From assembly GCF_001886195.1 (NCBI RefSeq), contig NZ_JXLB01000019.1:1-38692 (forward strand): 38,692 nt of DNA. The letters are read 5' to 3'. The DNA comes from Enterococcus ratti. GTDB lineage: Bacteria > Bacillota > Bacilli > Lactobacillales > Enterococcaceae. The position numbers and the translations under genes are program-made. The notes beneath the pieces were generated by a model. It saw only the letters and a program-made list of their open reading frames with translations, was not told the origin of the DNA and did not search any database. The stretch's first letter is position 1. Each line of letters starts with the position of its first letter. Of the stretch, positions 28,130 through 36,348 are shown one piece after another.

Positions 28130-29095
28130 ATGAAAAAGTATCATTGGGGAATAATCGGTTTAGGAACGGTTGCTCATGAATTTGCCGAAAATTTTAAGCA
28201 AGAAACAAGTGAACTTACGGCAGTTGCTTCTAGAACAATGGAAAAAGCCAGACAATTTGCTGAAATCTATCAAATTCCTAAAGCCTACGGCAATTATCAA
28301 GAGATGCTAAACGATGAGAAAATTGACATTATCTATATTGCCGTTCCTAATCGCCAGCATATCCAGCACATCCTTCAAGCATTAAACGCCAATAAACACG
28401 TTTTATGCGAAAAAGCCATCACGATGAATAAAGATGAATTAGCAAAAGCAATGAAGTTGGCACAAGAAAAAAACTTAGTGCTGGCCGAAGCAATGACTAT
28501 TTTTAATATGCCTCTTTATCAACAGCTACGTTCTTTGATAGACACCAACAAATTAGGAGCACTAAAAATGATCCAAGCACCTTTTGGCAGCTATAAAGAA
28601 CCCGATCCAACCAATCGCTTTTTCAACCCTGAATTAGCTGGCGGGGCTTTATTGGATATTGGTACTTATGCAATATCATTTGCCCGCTTCTTTTTAAGTT
28701 CTCAACCTAAAGTGATTGCCTCAAGCATGGTTCCTTTTGAAACCGGTGTTGATGAGCAATCTGTTACTCTTTTAAGAAATAAAGAAAACGAGCTAGCCGT
28801 TGTCAGCCTAACTTTTCAAGCAAAAATGCCTAAAGTAGGAATTGTAGCCTTTGAAAATGGTTATCTAACTATCACGGATTATCCACGTGCCGATCGTGCG
28901 GAAATTTTCTTTAATGATGGGACAAGAGAATGGATCAAAAGCGGCAGTACTACGCAAGCAATGAATTATGAAGTTGAAAATATGGTAAAAATGATTAAAG
29001 GCGAATGCCCAAATCGTTCGTTATTTTTAACAAAAGATGTCATTGAAATCATGGATAACATGCAAAAATGCTGGCAGGCGTCTTCACTTTTATAA
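28130..29095 (+). CDS. Gfo/Idh/MocA family oxidoreductase
   Basis: The protein has 321 residues. The N-terminal Rossmann domain opens with WGIIGLGTVAHEFAENF, and the family lysine is in CEKAITMN (in place of the usual EKP). The C-terminal domain contains GGALLDIGTYAISFARFF, where the Asp and the later Tyr position form the usual catalytic area. The enzyme should use NAD(P) on a sugar, dihydrodiol or similar alcohol; the substrate cannot be told. AGAAGGAG stands nine bases before the ATG. It is a single gene, transcribed rightwards, with its promoter between it and the divergent wall-gene unit. Confidence 0.9.
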   Translation: MKKYHWGIIGLGTVAHEFAENFKQETSELTAVASRTMEKARQFAEIYQIPKAYGNYQEMLNDEKIDIIYIAVPNRQHIQHILQALNANKHVLCEKAITMNKDELAKAMKLAQEKNLVLAEAMTIFNMPLYQQLRSLIDTNKLGALKMIQAPFGSYKEPDPTNRFFNPELAGGALLDIGTYAISFARFFLSSQPKVIASSMVPFETGVDEQSVTLLRNKENELAVVSLTFQAKMPKVGIVAFENGYLTITDYPRADRAEIFFNDGTREWIKSGSTTQAMNYEVENMVKMIKGECPNRSLFLTKDVIEIMDNMQKCWQASSLL

Positions 29096-29164
29096 ATTTT
29101 GTTTGAAAAAAGCTAAGATACTAAATTTAATAATACAATAGTGCTTTTCTCAGGCACTGCAAGA

Positions 29165-29194
29165 GAGGGATTGACTAAGCTAAGTCAATCCCTC
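29165..29194. terminator. Inverted repeat at the convergent gene ends
   Basis: GAGGGATTGACT and AGTCAATCCCTC form a perfect 12-bp stem with a six-base loop. It overlaps the last codons of the minus-strand membrane protein gene and follows the rightward oxidoreductase. There is no T-run on either strand, so its role as a terminator is likely but not certain. Confidence 0.55.
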
Positions 29195-30142
29195 CCCCAC
29201 TTGTTGCGAAAATTCTGCTTTAATTTCGATAAAACTTTTAAATGATTGCAAAAACTGAAACAACTCTGCTCGATCTTCAAATTCTAAACGATCGTTAGGC
29301 AAAGGCATTTTTCGATAAAGTTCATAGACTTCTTCAATTCGTTTAAGCAATTCCTTCCCATCATTTTTTTCCGAAAAAGTTTCAGCTGTGTAAATTAGCA
29401 GCCCATAAATATGTTTGTTATAAGAAACTGGATCATGGATGCGCTCAAGGTTTACCTGCATATCTTTAAGAACATTGACTTGCGTGCGTCTCATCAAAAA
29501 ATAGGTTTCATAATACTGCGTTTGCTTTATCCAATAATTTTCTTGATAATTTTGGGCATCTAATTGACTATCTCTTACAAAATCCAAAAGTTCTTCGCAA
29601 AGAAATGAAAGATTTTCCTTTCTTCCAGAAAGAAGAAAGTCGGCCATATTTTTTAAGATTACACGAAATTGTACTTCAATCATTTGTTGATTCTTTCGAA
29701 GACGTTTTTTAATATCCGGCATATAACTATTAGCCACAAGTGCAAAGAAAACACCAATTGCCATTAAACTTGCTTCATTACCAATCAACGCGCCACACAT
29801 ATTTCTTTCGCTTAAATAATGCGTAACTAATACCGAATTTATCACAATACCATCAGTCAACTTAAAAAAAACAGTAAAAGGTATAAACAATAATAAAAAT
29901 AGCGAAAAACCAAGAATAGTATAACCTAAAATAAAAAAACTAATCAAAGCAAGAACCGTTGCTAAAACAAATGCAACAAACCTAGAAATACCCGTTCTTA
30001 ACGTAGAACGCTTTGTATTCCCTACACTCAGCAAAGCGATAATACCGGCAGAAGGCCAAAATAAGAGGGAAAACATTTGTGCTACTATCATAGATAACAT
30101 CCCACTAACTACCGTTTTTATGGTTCTCATTCCAATACGCAT
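29180..30142 (-). CDS. Aromatic acid exporter family membrane protein (ArAE_1-like) with C-terminal domain
   Basis: The protein has 320 residues. About four hydrophobic segments occupy residues 8-145, including GMLSMIVAQMFSLLFWPSAG and ALISFFILGYTILGFSLFLL. A cytoplasmic helical domain follows to the end. This arrangement fits the Firmicutes family of putative aromatic acid exporters, whose actual substrates are mostly unproven. The N-terminal MRIGMRTIKTVVSG is almost repeated in the divergent neighbour at 30359, so the two are paralogues. The end of the gene carries the strong inverted repeat described separately. Confidence 0.8.
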   Translation of the reverse strand: MRIGMRTIKTVVSGMLSMIVAQMFSLLFWPSAGIIALLSVGNTKRSTLRTGISRFVAFVLATVLALISFFILGYTILGFSLFLLLFIPFTVFFKLTDGIVINSVLVTHYLSERNMCGALIGNEASLMAIGVFFALVANSYMPDIKKRLRKNQQMIEVQFRVILKNMADFLLSGRKENLSFLCEELLDFVRDSQLDAQNYQENYWIKQTQYYETYFLMRRTQVNVLKDMQVNLERIHDPVSYNKHIYGLLIYTAETFSEKNDGKELLKRIEEVYELYRKMPLPNDRLEFEDRAELFQFLQSFKSFIEIKAEFSQQVGEGLT

Positions 30143-30298
30143 AAAGTACTCCTTATATATTTAAATTACTCAATTAATCAACCATTCCGTTTTATTTAGC
30201 TGTTATTTATATCTCATTGAGTTAGGTACTATGAGCTGGTTTTTGTTCCAGTAAATTCTTTTCCATTTTTAGAATTATACTAAAATTTTTAATAAAAA

Positions 30299-30332
30299 AC
30301 TAGCAATCTCGTTGTTCATCCGATATGCTAGT
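30299..30332. repeat. Hairpin in the leader of the 204-residue membrane protein
   Basis: ACTAGCA and TGCTAGT pair around a 20-base loop. On the minus strand it is followed by TTTTTT, so it could stop transcription running into the leftward neighbour. On the plus strand it lies in the 5' leader. Confidence 0.45.
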
Positions 30333-30358
30333 AAAAAGAACTAGAAGGAGAGAATTCT

Positions 30359-30973
30359 ATGAAGTTTGGCCGTTTTCGTTTAGGCATGCGAACAATAAAA
30401 AGCGCTTTAGCAGTTTTTTTATGTATTTTATTTTTTCACGTCGCTAATCGTGGCCTACCCATGATTGCTGCTCTATCAGCCGTATTTTCTTTGCGACAAG
30501 ATTTAACAACTACCCTTTCTTTCGGGCGTTCTCGAATTGTCGGTAACACAATCGGCGGTTGCCTTGGCATCTTTTATTTTTTGGTAAAAAGCGTGCTACA
30601 TTATGGTTTTTGGGTAGAATTATTTTTACTTCCTACCCTAGTCGTCGTCGTGATCGTCATTTCTGACGGAATCAATAATAATTCTGGTATCATTTCGGCA
30701 ATTTCCACCTTACTATTAATTGCATTAAGTATTCCTCAAGACGAAACTTCCTTCTATGCTATACAAAGAGTCTTAGACACTTTTATCGGAACATTTATCG
30801 CCATTGGAATCAATTGTTTTTTACGCCCTCCTAAACTAGAGGAAAAAGAAGAATTAGCAGAAGATCTCGCAGAATTACAAAAAAAAGAAGCCCTTCTCAG
30901 AAAAAACTTAGCAGCAGTTGAAGCGCAAATAAAAATTCAAAGCCAACAAAAAGATGAATCATCCATCCCTTAA
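30359..30973 (+). CDS. Short aromatic-acid-exporter-like membrane protein with coiled-coil tail
   Basis: The protein has 204 residues. Four or five hydrophobic segments cover residues 12-155 (for example ELFLLPTLVVVVIVISDG and FIGTFIAIGINCFL). A charged coiled coil follows (EEKEELAEDLAELQKKEALL), in the cytoplasm if the topology is as predicted. It resembles only the membrane half of the family and lacks the C-terminal domain of the divergent paralogue. FRLGMRTIKSALAVF matches the paralogue's start. AGAAGGAG is eight bases before the ATG. The two may form a hetero-oligomer, which is inference. Confidence 0.75.
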   Translation: MKFGRFRLGMRTIKSALAVFLCILFFHVANRGLPMIAALSAVFSLRQDLTTTLSFGRSRIVGNTIGGCLGIFYFLVKSVLHYGFWVELFLLPTLVVVVIVISDGINNNSGIISAISTLLLIALSIPQDETSFYAIQRVLDTFIGTFIAIGINCFLRPPKLEEKEELAEDLAELQKKEALLRKNLAAVEAQIKIQSQQKDESSIP

Positions 30974-31651
30974 AATGAAGAAACTCAGCTAGCGAAGGAC
31001 GCCTTTCAACTATAAACCTAAAAATCTATTAATCAAAAACTAGTAATAAAAAAGAATTACTCACCCTATGTATTATTGAACCCAATAGCTAGTATGAGTA
31101 TGAGCTTAAGTTTATACTTCTTCAATCAAAACGCATCTTTTTCATTCCACCATTCGTACACTCCTTCAAAATAAGGAAGTATATACTAACAGCGTAACTA
31201 GTCGTGTATACTACTAGTACAACCCGTCAACATGATTCTTTCGTTACTGACTCACAAAATCTTAGTCTATTTACAAAAAAACTCGCTCCTGTAGGTGGAA
31301 ATAGCAAAGCAAACAAAAAATAATACACTCATAGACAGAGTATATAAAAAAACAGACAAACTGCGACTAGCACATCGTCTGTTTTTTTTTGACAAGTTTA
31401 TAATTTTTGTAAAAACGAATTACTCCTAGAAACCTCATTTAGTCAAAAATCAAAAAAGCTATAACAACCATAAACTTATTTTTCCTTTTAAAAAGAAAAA
31501 TAAGTAATTTCTTTGAAAACTGAGACACAATTTACAAAAATTTGACAAGTAATTTTTATCAACTGCAACTCACTTTTAAAGACCACATCCTTCAAGTCAC
31601 ACATATTCTTGATCTTTTTACTCTCTGCTCTTTTAGTCATTCATTCTGTAC
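30974..31651. other. Long intergenic region with an orphan terminator
   Basis: No coding sequence is supported. Contents are an AGTATATACT palindrome (31169-31178) and a related GTGTATACTACTAG copy (31204-31217), an orphan plus-strand terminator (31346-31390), and an AT-rich palindrome ACTTATTTTTC with GAAAAATAAGT (31474-31505) that may help end the nagA transcript. The terminator is about 370 bases after the nearest rightward gene, so it may belong to an unannotated small RNA. Confidence 0.5.
31346..31390 (+). terminator. Orphan intrinsic terminator
   Basis: AAAAAACAGAC pairs with GTCTGTTTTTT around a 19-base loop and is followed by a T-run. Confidence 0.75.
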
Positions 31652-32800
31652 TTAGGCATGGTAACGTTCTACACCGTCTAGATAAGTAGCTTCTAAAGTC
31701 ATGTCAGGATTTAATAGGATAAAATCAGCTTCTCGCCCTTTTGCGATCTTCCCACACGTATCATCAATTTTACAACTAATAGCAGGTATCAAGCTTCCCA
31801 TCATCACTGCTTGTTCAGGAGTAGCTAGACCCCAATCTACCACATTTTTGATTGCTTCTTTTAATTTCAAAATACTTCCTGCTAAATTACCAGACTCTAA
31901 TCGTGCCGTTCCTTCTTTCACTACAACTGGGAATTCTCCTAAATTATAGTTTCCATCCGGCATACCTCCTGCCATCATGCAATCCGTAATTAATGCTACA
32001 TGATCATGGCCAACTTTTTCCATTAGAACTTGAGCAGCATTAGGATGTACATGATGTCCATCACAAATCAATTCTGAAAAAACATGTTCCAACGTTAACA
32101 ATGCACCTACCATACCAGGTTCTCGGTGATTCAAACCACGCATACCATTGTAGGCATGAACGAACACACTTGCACCTGCTTCCACTGCTCTTTGTGCTTC
32201 AGCAATCGTTGCATTACTGTGACCTAATGAAACGACCACCCCTTCATCTGTCACTCGTTCTACAAATTCTTCCACCCCACGACGCTCCGGTGCCAAGGCA
32301 ATTTTTTTGATCAAACCACCAGAAGCTTCCTGCCATTCGTGGAACGTTTCTAAATCAGGATCGCTAAAGTAGCTTGGGTTTTGCGCCCCTTTATGTTCTT
32401 CTGTAAAAAAAGGTCCTTCAAAATAGAGGCCTTTAATTTTTGCGCCAGAAACTTCTTGATACATTTTTCCAATTGTTTCAGCAACCGCTTTTAAGCGTTC
32501 CTTGCTTGCTGTTAAAGTAGTCGGTAAAAATGAAGTGACACCACAAGAAAGCAATCCTTCAGACATAGCTTTTATCCCTTGTGCATCATTATCCATCACA
32601 TCATGGTTCATATAACCATGAATATGCGTATCAACTAAACCGGGTGCAACCCATTTCCCGCCGTGATCAATGATCTCAATTTCTCCTTCTGGCATATTTT
32701 GACTATATTCGCCAAATAAACCATCAGTAATTTCAAGATAACCTGCATTTTTAACGCCGGATGACATAAAAAATTTGTCTGCATAAATAAAAATTCTCAT
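31652..32800 (-). CDS. nagA: N-acetylglucosamine-6-phosphate deacetylase
   Basis: The protein has 382 residues and removes acetate from GlcNAc-6-phosphate, feeding glucosamine-6-phosphate to glycolysis or wall synthesis. It is an amidohydrolase with metal ligands visible at His59/His61 in GLVDTHIHGY, Glu in LYFEGPFF, and His in SLGHSNATIA and VHAYNGM; the catalytic Asp is in ITDCMMAGG. The substrate loop NGMRGLNHREPGMVG is present. AAAGGAG precedes the ATG. A promoter and a GntR-type operator lie just upstream, and the XRE-TPR gene ends 75 bases away. No nagB is in the window. Confidence 0.96.
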   Translation of the reverse strand: MRIFIYADKFFMSSGVKNAGYLEITDGLFGEYSQNMPEGEIEIIDHGGKWVAPGLVDTHIHGYMNHDVMDNDAQGIKAMSEGLLSCGVTSFLPTTLTASKERLKAVAETIGKMYQEVSGAKIKGLYFEGPFFTEEHKGAQNPSYFSDPDLETFHEWQEASGGLIKKIALAPERRGVEEFVERVTDEGVVVSLGHSNATIAEAQRAVEAGASVFVHAYNGMRGLNHREPGMVGALLTLEHVFSELICDGHHVHPNAAQVLMEKVGHDHVALITDCMMAGGMPDGNYNLGEFPVVVKEGTARLESGNLAGSILKLKEAIKNVVDWGLATPEQAVMMGSLIPAISCKIDDTCGKIAKGREADFILLNPDMTLEATYLDGVERYHA

Positions 32801-32830
32801 TCTTTTCTCTCCTTTAGATTTTCTATCCTT

Positions 32831-32859
32831 AAGGTACTCTCAAATGAAAGATAAGTCAA
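32831..32859 (-). promoter_or_regulatory. nagA promoter
   Basis: TTGACT, 17 bases, TACCTT on the minus strand. The -35 is good, the -10 weak. Confidence 0.55.
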
Positions 32860-32861
32860 GA

Positions 32862-32875
32862 ATGGTCTACACCAT
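32862..32875. promoter_or_regulatory. NagR/DasR-type operator upstream of nagA
   Basis: ATGGTGTAGACCAT on the minus strand matches the GntR/HutC dre consensus TGGTCTAGACCA at 11 of 12 positions. It is directly upstream of the nagA -35 and touches the stop codon of the XRE-TPR gene. The regulator itself is not in the window. Confidence 0.7.
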
Positions 32876-33712
32876 TCATAAACTTTTCGAAATTTTTCTA
32901 ACAGATTGCGCTAGCTCTTCATAAAACAACGCTTTTTTGATTTTGTTTTTCTTCTTATAAATCAAACTTTTTAAAATAAATAAATCGTTCAAGTAATAAT
33001 AACTATTTTTTTCTTGTGCCCAACGTATCCCTTGATTTACTTGTTCTAAAGAAAGATCGATTTCACCTTGATGCAACAAAAAGCAACCATAATTATAAAA
33101 AATCTGTGTGAACTCGCTTTTTGTTCTATCTTGAATCGTCTCTTGAAACAATTGCACACTTCGACTTAAATAATATCTAGCTTCAGCTGTTTTACCAGCT
33201 ACTCCATAGATTTTACCAATACAGCTAATAAGCTGGATCTCAATATCAGCAGCTTGCATTCGGTCTTTCAATGTAGAGTAAGAGAGTGCCTCTTTCAAAT
33301 AACTAAGCGCTTGTGTAATATTTTTTCGCAAGGTAAACTCACATACTCCTAAATAGTAATAATATTTTTGAAAATCTGCAGCTTCATACAGATTCTCCAC
33401 AAGCTCTGGTGATTTCAACGTTTGTTCAAGCTTTCGATAATCGCGCTGTTGAAAGAAAAGATCAGTTAATTCAAAATATTTTAATACGGCCCGTATTTTC
33501 CCGTGTGATAAATGCAGGACATGGTCAATCGTCACGCCTAAACGTTGGCAAATTTGCGCCATTACGACAACATTTGGTAATTCCTCATTATTTTCAATTC
33601 TGCTTAAAACACTCTGTGAACAAATATCTTGCGAAAGCATTTTTTGTGTCATTTTTTGTTCTTTTCGAATTTCTTTTATGATTGTACCAAAGGAAGCGAC
33701 CAACGTTTCCAT
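32876..33712 (-). CDS. XRE-type HTH regulator with TPR repeats (Rgg/PlcR-like architecture)
   Basis: The protein has 278 residues. Residues 5-63 are an XRE helix-turn-helix (IKEIRKEQKMTQKMLSQDIC, then SQSVLSRIENNEELP). The rest consists of helical TPR-like repeats, for example YYLGVCEFTLRKNITQALSYL and IFYNYGCFLLHQGEIDLSLE. This is the layout of RNPP peptide-responsive regulators such as Rgg and PlcR. No small peptide gene was identified next to it. The start METLVAS at 33712 has AAGGAGG six bases upstream. It may read into nagA, as no terminator separates them. Confidence 0.82.
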   Translation of the reverse strand: METLVASFGTIIKEIRKEQKMTQKMLSQDICSQSVLSRIENNEELPNVVVMAQICQRLGVTIDHVLHLSHGKIRAVLKYFELTDLFFQQRDYRKLEQTLKSPELVENLYEAADFQKYYYYLGVCEFTLRKNITQALSYLKEALSYSTLKDRMQAADIEIQLISCIGKIYGVAGKTAEARYYLSRSVQLFQETIQDRTKSEFTQIFYNYGCFLLHQGEIDLSLEQVNQGIRWAQEKNSYYYLNDLFILKSLIYKKKNKIKKALFYEELAQSVRKISKSL

Positions 33713-33731
33713 AAGCATCCTCCTTCAAAAT

Positions 33732-33749
33732 ATGCGTATTCGCATTATA
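33732..33749 (-). promoter_or_regulatory. -10 and overlapping palindrome of the XRE-TPR gene
   Basis: TATAAT (33744-33749) overlaps the palindrome ATGCGAATACGCAT (33732-33745), a plausible autoregulatory operator. Confidence 0.5.
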
Positions 33750-33852
33750 CTAGTATTTTACTTTACAAGGAAAGAAACATCAAGAAAAGTCCTATTGAAC
33801 TTTTCTTTGTTTTATCCTCTTACTTAAGATTATTCCAAAAAGCGCTTCATAG

Positions 33853-33892
33853 AAAAAAGAGCCTAAACTCATTAACATGTTTGGCCCTTTTT
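33853..33892 (-). terminator. Terminator of the aminotransferase gene
   Basis: AAAAAGGGCCAAAC pairs with GTTTAGGCTCTTTTT, with two mismatches, on the minus strand, followed by T's. Confidence 0.85.
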
Positions 33893-33908
33893 AAGTAAAA
33901 CTAATATC

Positions 33909-35129
33909 CTATACTTGTCGATAAGTAGATAAAAATTCGCGCATCTTAGCAGCAGTCGTTTTTAAATCTTCCATTTTCGGCAAGTAGACAATTCTAAAAT
34001 GGTCAGGTTGCGGCCAATTAAACCCACCGCCATGAACCAACAAAATATGATGCTCATGAAGAAAATCTAAGACAAATTTTTCATCATTTAAAATATTAAA
34101 GCGTTTTGTATCAATCTTAGGGAAGATATAAAATGCTGCTTTAGGTTTTACTGCTGAAAGCCCAGGAATATCATTAATTGCATGATAAATGAATTCTCGT
34201 TGTTCATAAATACGTCCCCCGGGTAAAAGGAGTTCGTCTACACTCTGATAGCCACCTAATGCGGTTTGAATGATTTGCTGAGATAAAACATTTGAACAAA
34301 GACGCATGGAAGAAAGCATATTTAATCCTTCAATGTAGCCTTTAGCATGTGATTTATCCCCGCTTAATACCATCCACCCTACACGAAATCCGGCAACACG
34401 ATGCGACTTAGATAAACCATTTAACGTTACCACCAACAAATCAGGGGCAAGAGTTGCAATAGATAAATGCTCTAGCCCATCCATCACCAAACGATCATAA
34501 ATTTCATCAGAATAAATAATCAATTGATTTTGACGAGCTACTTCTACAATCTCTTCTAAAATTTCTTTTGGGTACAAAGCACCTGTAGGATTATTTGGAT
34601 TAATAATCACAATCGCTTTTGTCCGACTAGTCACTTTAGACTTAATATCTTCAATATCTGGATACCACTGTGCTTGTTCGTCGCAAATGTAATGGATAGG
34701 TCTTCCTCCGGCTAGCGAGACTGAAGCGCTCCATAAAGGATAATCAGGCATTGGTACTAAAACTTCGTCTCCGTTATCAAGTAAACCTTGCATACACATC
34801 GTAATCAGTTCACTTACACCGTTTCCAGTATAAATGTCATTGATCGTTACATTGGGAATCTTTTTAATCTGACAATATTGTTCAATCGCTTTGCGTGCTG
34901 AAAAAATACCTTTAGAATCAGAATATCCTTCTGAATCACGAGCATTCATAATTAAGTCGCGTATGACTTCATTAGGCGCTTCAAATCCAAAGGGAGCTGG
35001 ATTTCCAGTATTTAATTTTAATATGCTAATCCCATCTTCTTGCATACGTTCAGCTTCTTCTAAAACAGGACCACGCACATCATAACTTACACCTTCTAGT
35101 TTATTGGATTTTTCATATTCTTTTACCAT
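33909..35129 (-). CDS. Alanine/aspartate-type aminotransferase, class I (AlaA/AlaT-like)
   Basis: The protein has 406 residues and is a PLP-dependent fold-type I enzyme, cytoplasmic. The PLP lysine is Lys241 in LNGLSKSHRVAGFRVGW. Also seen are TGNGVSELI, INPNNPTGALYP, and YSDEIYDRL with the Asp and Tyr that hold the ring; the carboxylate-binding Arg is in HFRIVYLP. The opening KLEGVSYDVRGPVLEEAERM is typical of the AlaA/AlaT group, which interconverts alanine and pyruvate with 2-oxoglutarate/glutamate. The start at MVKEYEK (35129) has GAGGG ten bases upstream; a TTG three codons earlier is rejected. A single gene with its own terminator. Confidence 0.88.
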   Translation of the reverse strand: MVKEYEKSNKLEGVSYDVRGPVLEEAERMQEDGISILKLNTGNPAPFGFEAPNEVIRDLIMNARDSEGYSDSKGIFSARKAIEQYCQIKKIPNVTINDIYTGNGVSELITMCMQGLLDNGDEVLVPMPDYPLWSASVSLAGGRPIHYICDEQAQWYPDIEDIKSKVTSRTKAIVIINPNNPTGALYPKEILEEIVEVARQNQLIIYSDEIYDRLVMDGLEHLSIATLAPDLLVVTLNGLSKSHRVAGFRVGWMVLSGDKSHAKGYIEGLNMLSSMRLCSNVLSQQIIQTALGGYQSVDELLLPGGRIYEQREFIYHAINDIPGLSAVKPKAAFYIFPKIDTKRFNILNDEKFVLDFLHEHHILLVHGGGFNWPQPDHFRIVYLPKMEDLKTTAAKMREFLSTYRQV

Positions 35130-35138
35130 GCTATCCAA

Positions 35139-35492
35139 TCCCTCATTTCAAAAGCTTCTTACTTTTTTCATTTTTACTTATTTATTTCAATATCATACTC
35201 TATCTATACAAATTTTACCACCATTTTTAAATAGCACGATTTTAATTTTTTTGCTAGGTATGCCAATGAATTTGGTTCATTTGTACTTCTCATTGTTTCA
35301 TAAAAACAACGTCCTCATTTCTATCAGTTTTCCACATATTTTTGCACCATTCGTACAACGATTCAAAAGATAGAGCCATCGGCATTTTTAAAATATTCTT
35401 TCCTAATAAAAACTCGCTGAGTGATTTCTCACCTCTTTTTTTCATCTTGACATCTATGTAAATACTCGCTATCATTAACTTGTTATTAAAAC
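35139..35492. other. Gap between the aminotransferase and the tRNA region
   Basis: It holds the aminotransferase leader and promoter region (for example TTTAAA, 17 bases, TATAGA on the minus strand near 35210-35240). A minus-strand frame of up to 97 codons (35290-35583) crosses the tRNA gene and has no ribosome binding site, so it is not called. Confidence 0.4.
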
Positions 35493-35526
35493 GCAGACAT
35501 GATGAAACGGCAGACATGCTGTTTGA
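35493..35526 (+). pseudogene. Truncated tRNA-Leu copy (5' part only)
   Basis: GCAGACATGATG, then AAACGGCAGACAT, then GCTGTTTGAG follow the same order as the acceptor strand, D arm and anticodon arm of the intact tRNA-Leu 61 bases to the right. The apparent anticodon loop TTGAGTT again contains GAG. After this the sequence no longer fits a tRNA: there is no variable arm, T arm or 3' acceptor strand. Confidence 0.6.
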
Positions 35527-35553
35527 GTTAATAGGGCTGTAATTTTTTATCAG

Positions 35554-35637
35554 GCAGATGTGTTGGAATTGGCAGACAAGCATGATTGAGGGTCATGTGG
35601 GCGTTAGCTCGTGTGGGTTCGAGTCCCATCATCTGCA
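35554..35637 (+). tRNA. tRNA-Leu (anticodon GAG)
   Basis: GCAGATG pairs with CATCTGC to form the acceptor stem, followed by discriminator A. The D arm is TTGGAATTGGCAGACAA, the anticodon stem is CATGA/TCATG with loop TTGAGGG, so the anticodon is GAG (35588-35590). There is a long variable arm (GGGCGTTAGCTC) and a T arm GTGGG-TTCGAGT-CCCAT. CCA is not encoded. Confidence 0.93.
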
Positions 35638-35644
35638 TCTCTAC

Positions 35645-35677
35645 TCGTGAGGCTAGTTAGCTTTGCGAATTTTTTTA
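35645..35677 (+). terminator. Terminator after tRNA-Leu
   Basis: TCGTGAGGCT and AGCTTTGCGA form a ten-pair stem with three G-U pairs and a four-base loop, followed by TTTTTTT. Confidence 0.7.
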
Positions 35678-36075
35678 TTTTCTAAAATTTTTTAACATAA
35701 TTGTTTCTATTACTATAACTTTATCATCAATGATTACTTAGCTTCGCCACTCATATGCAGACCTGTTATGTGTCTGTATGCTCTTATTAAGGTGAATAAC
35801 GTGATAATTGAACTAGATGGATTTTGATTTGTTTTAACTATAATCCATCCGAAAAATTTGTCAAAGCTTTATATAAAATACGGAATACTGAAATAGTCTT
35901 CTTAGCAATTGAAACCAGCTTATTAGCTAATCTTCATTATTCTAATAAGAACTATTTTAAAATTTCGGCTTTACATGATATTGAAATTAATCTCTTCTAT
36001 TTTGTTTATGCAATTAAAGCATCTAAATATTTCTACTTATTATTTTGACAGTTGCTTCTAAATCTATTATAGACT
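35678..36075. other. AT-rich region right of tRNA-Leu
   Basis: No gene supported. There is a hairpin CATATGCAGAC/GTCTGTATG (35753-35783) and an 8-bp stem GATGGATT/AATCCATC (35816-35849). A plus-strand frame of about 74 codons (35824-36048) starts only at TTG, inside that second hairpin, and lacks a ribosome binding site. I regard it as a remnant at best. Confidence 0.45.
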
Positions 36076-36348
36076 TTATTCTTTTTTTAATTTCGTATAA
36101 AGTCTATAACTATGTTTAAATTCAATATCTCCTCTTTTCATCACTTTTTTCATCGCTTCATCTGAAGAGTTACATTGGTACTGTCTCCTTTCAAATCCAT
36201 CTTCAACGATAATGTACCGTTCTTGATCGTAGCTGATAAGTAAATAGCGATCTTTTTTGAACGTAAGAATTTTTAAAGTGAAACAATTTTCTAACTTAAA
36301 CGTTCTTTTCAAAAATTGTTTTAATTGCTTCTTATAAATCATATTCAT
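36076..36348 (-). CDS. Small basic protein of unknown function, 90 residues
   Basis: I do not recognise the family. The protein is highly basic and shows an alternating strand pattern in the middle (CFTLKILTFKKDRYLLISYD, then QERYIIVEDGFERRQ), suggesting a small beta-rich or alpha-beta domain. It has no signal peptide. The start has only a weak GAAGATG upstream. It lies alone in the accessory stretch right of tRNA-Leu. Regular amino acid composition and the lack of stops favour a real gene, but expression is uncertain. Confidence 0.5.
   Translation of the reverse strand: MNMIYKKQLKQFLKRTFKLENCFTLKILTFKKDRYLLISYDQERYIIVEDGFERRQYQCNSSDEAMKKVMKRGDIEFKHSYRLYTKLKKE

Noticed and set aside
35290-35583. 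97-codon minus-strand reading frame
   Set aside because: It overlaps the tRNA-Leu gene and lacks start signals.
35824-36048. 74-codon plus-strand reading frame
   Set aside because: Starts only at TTG inside a hairpin, with no ribosome binding site.
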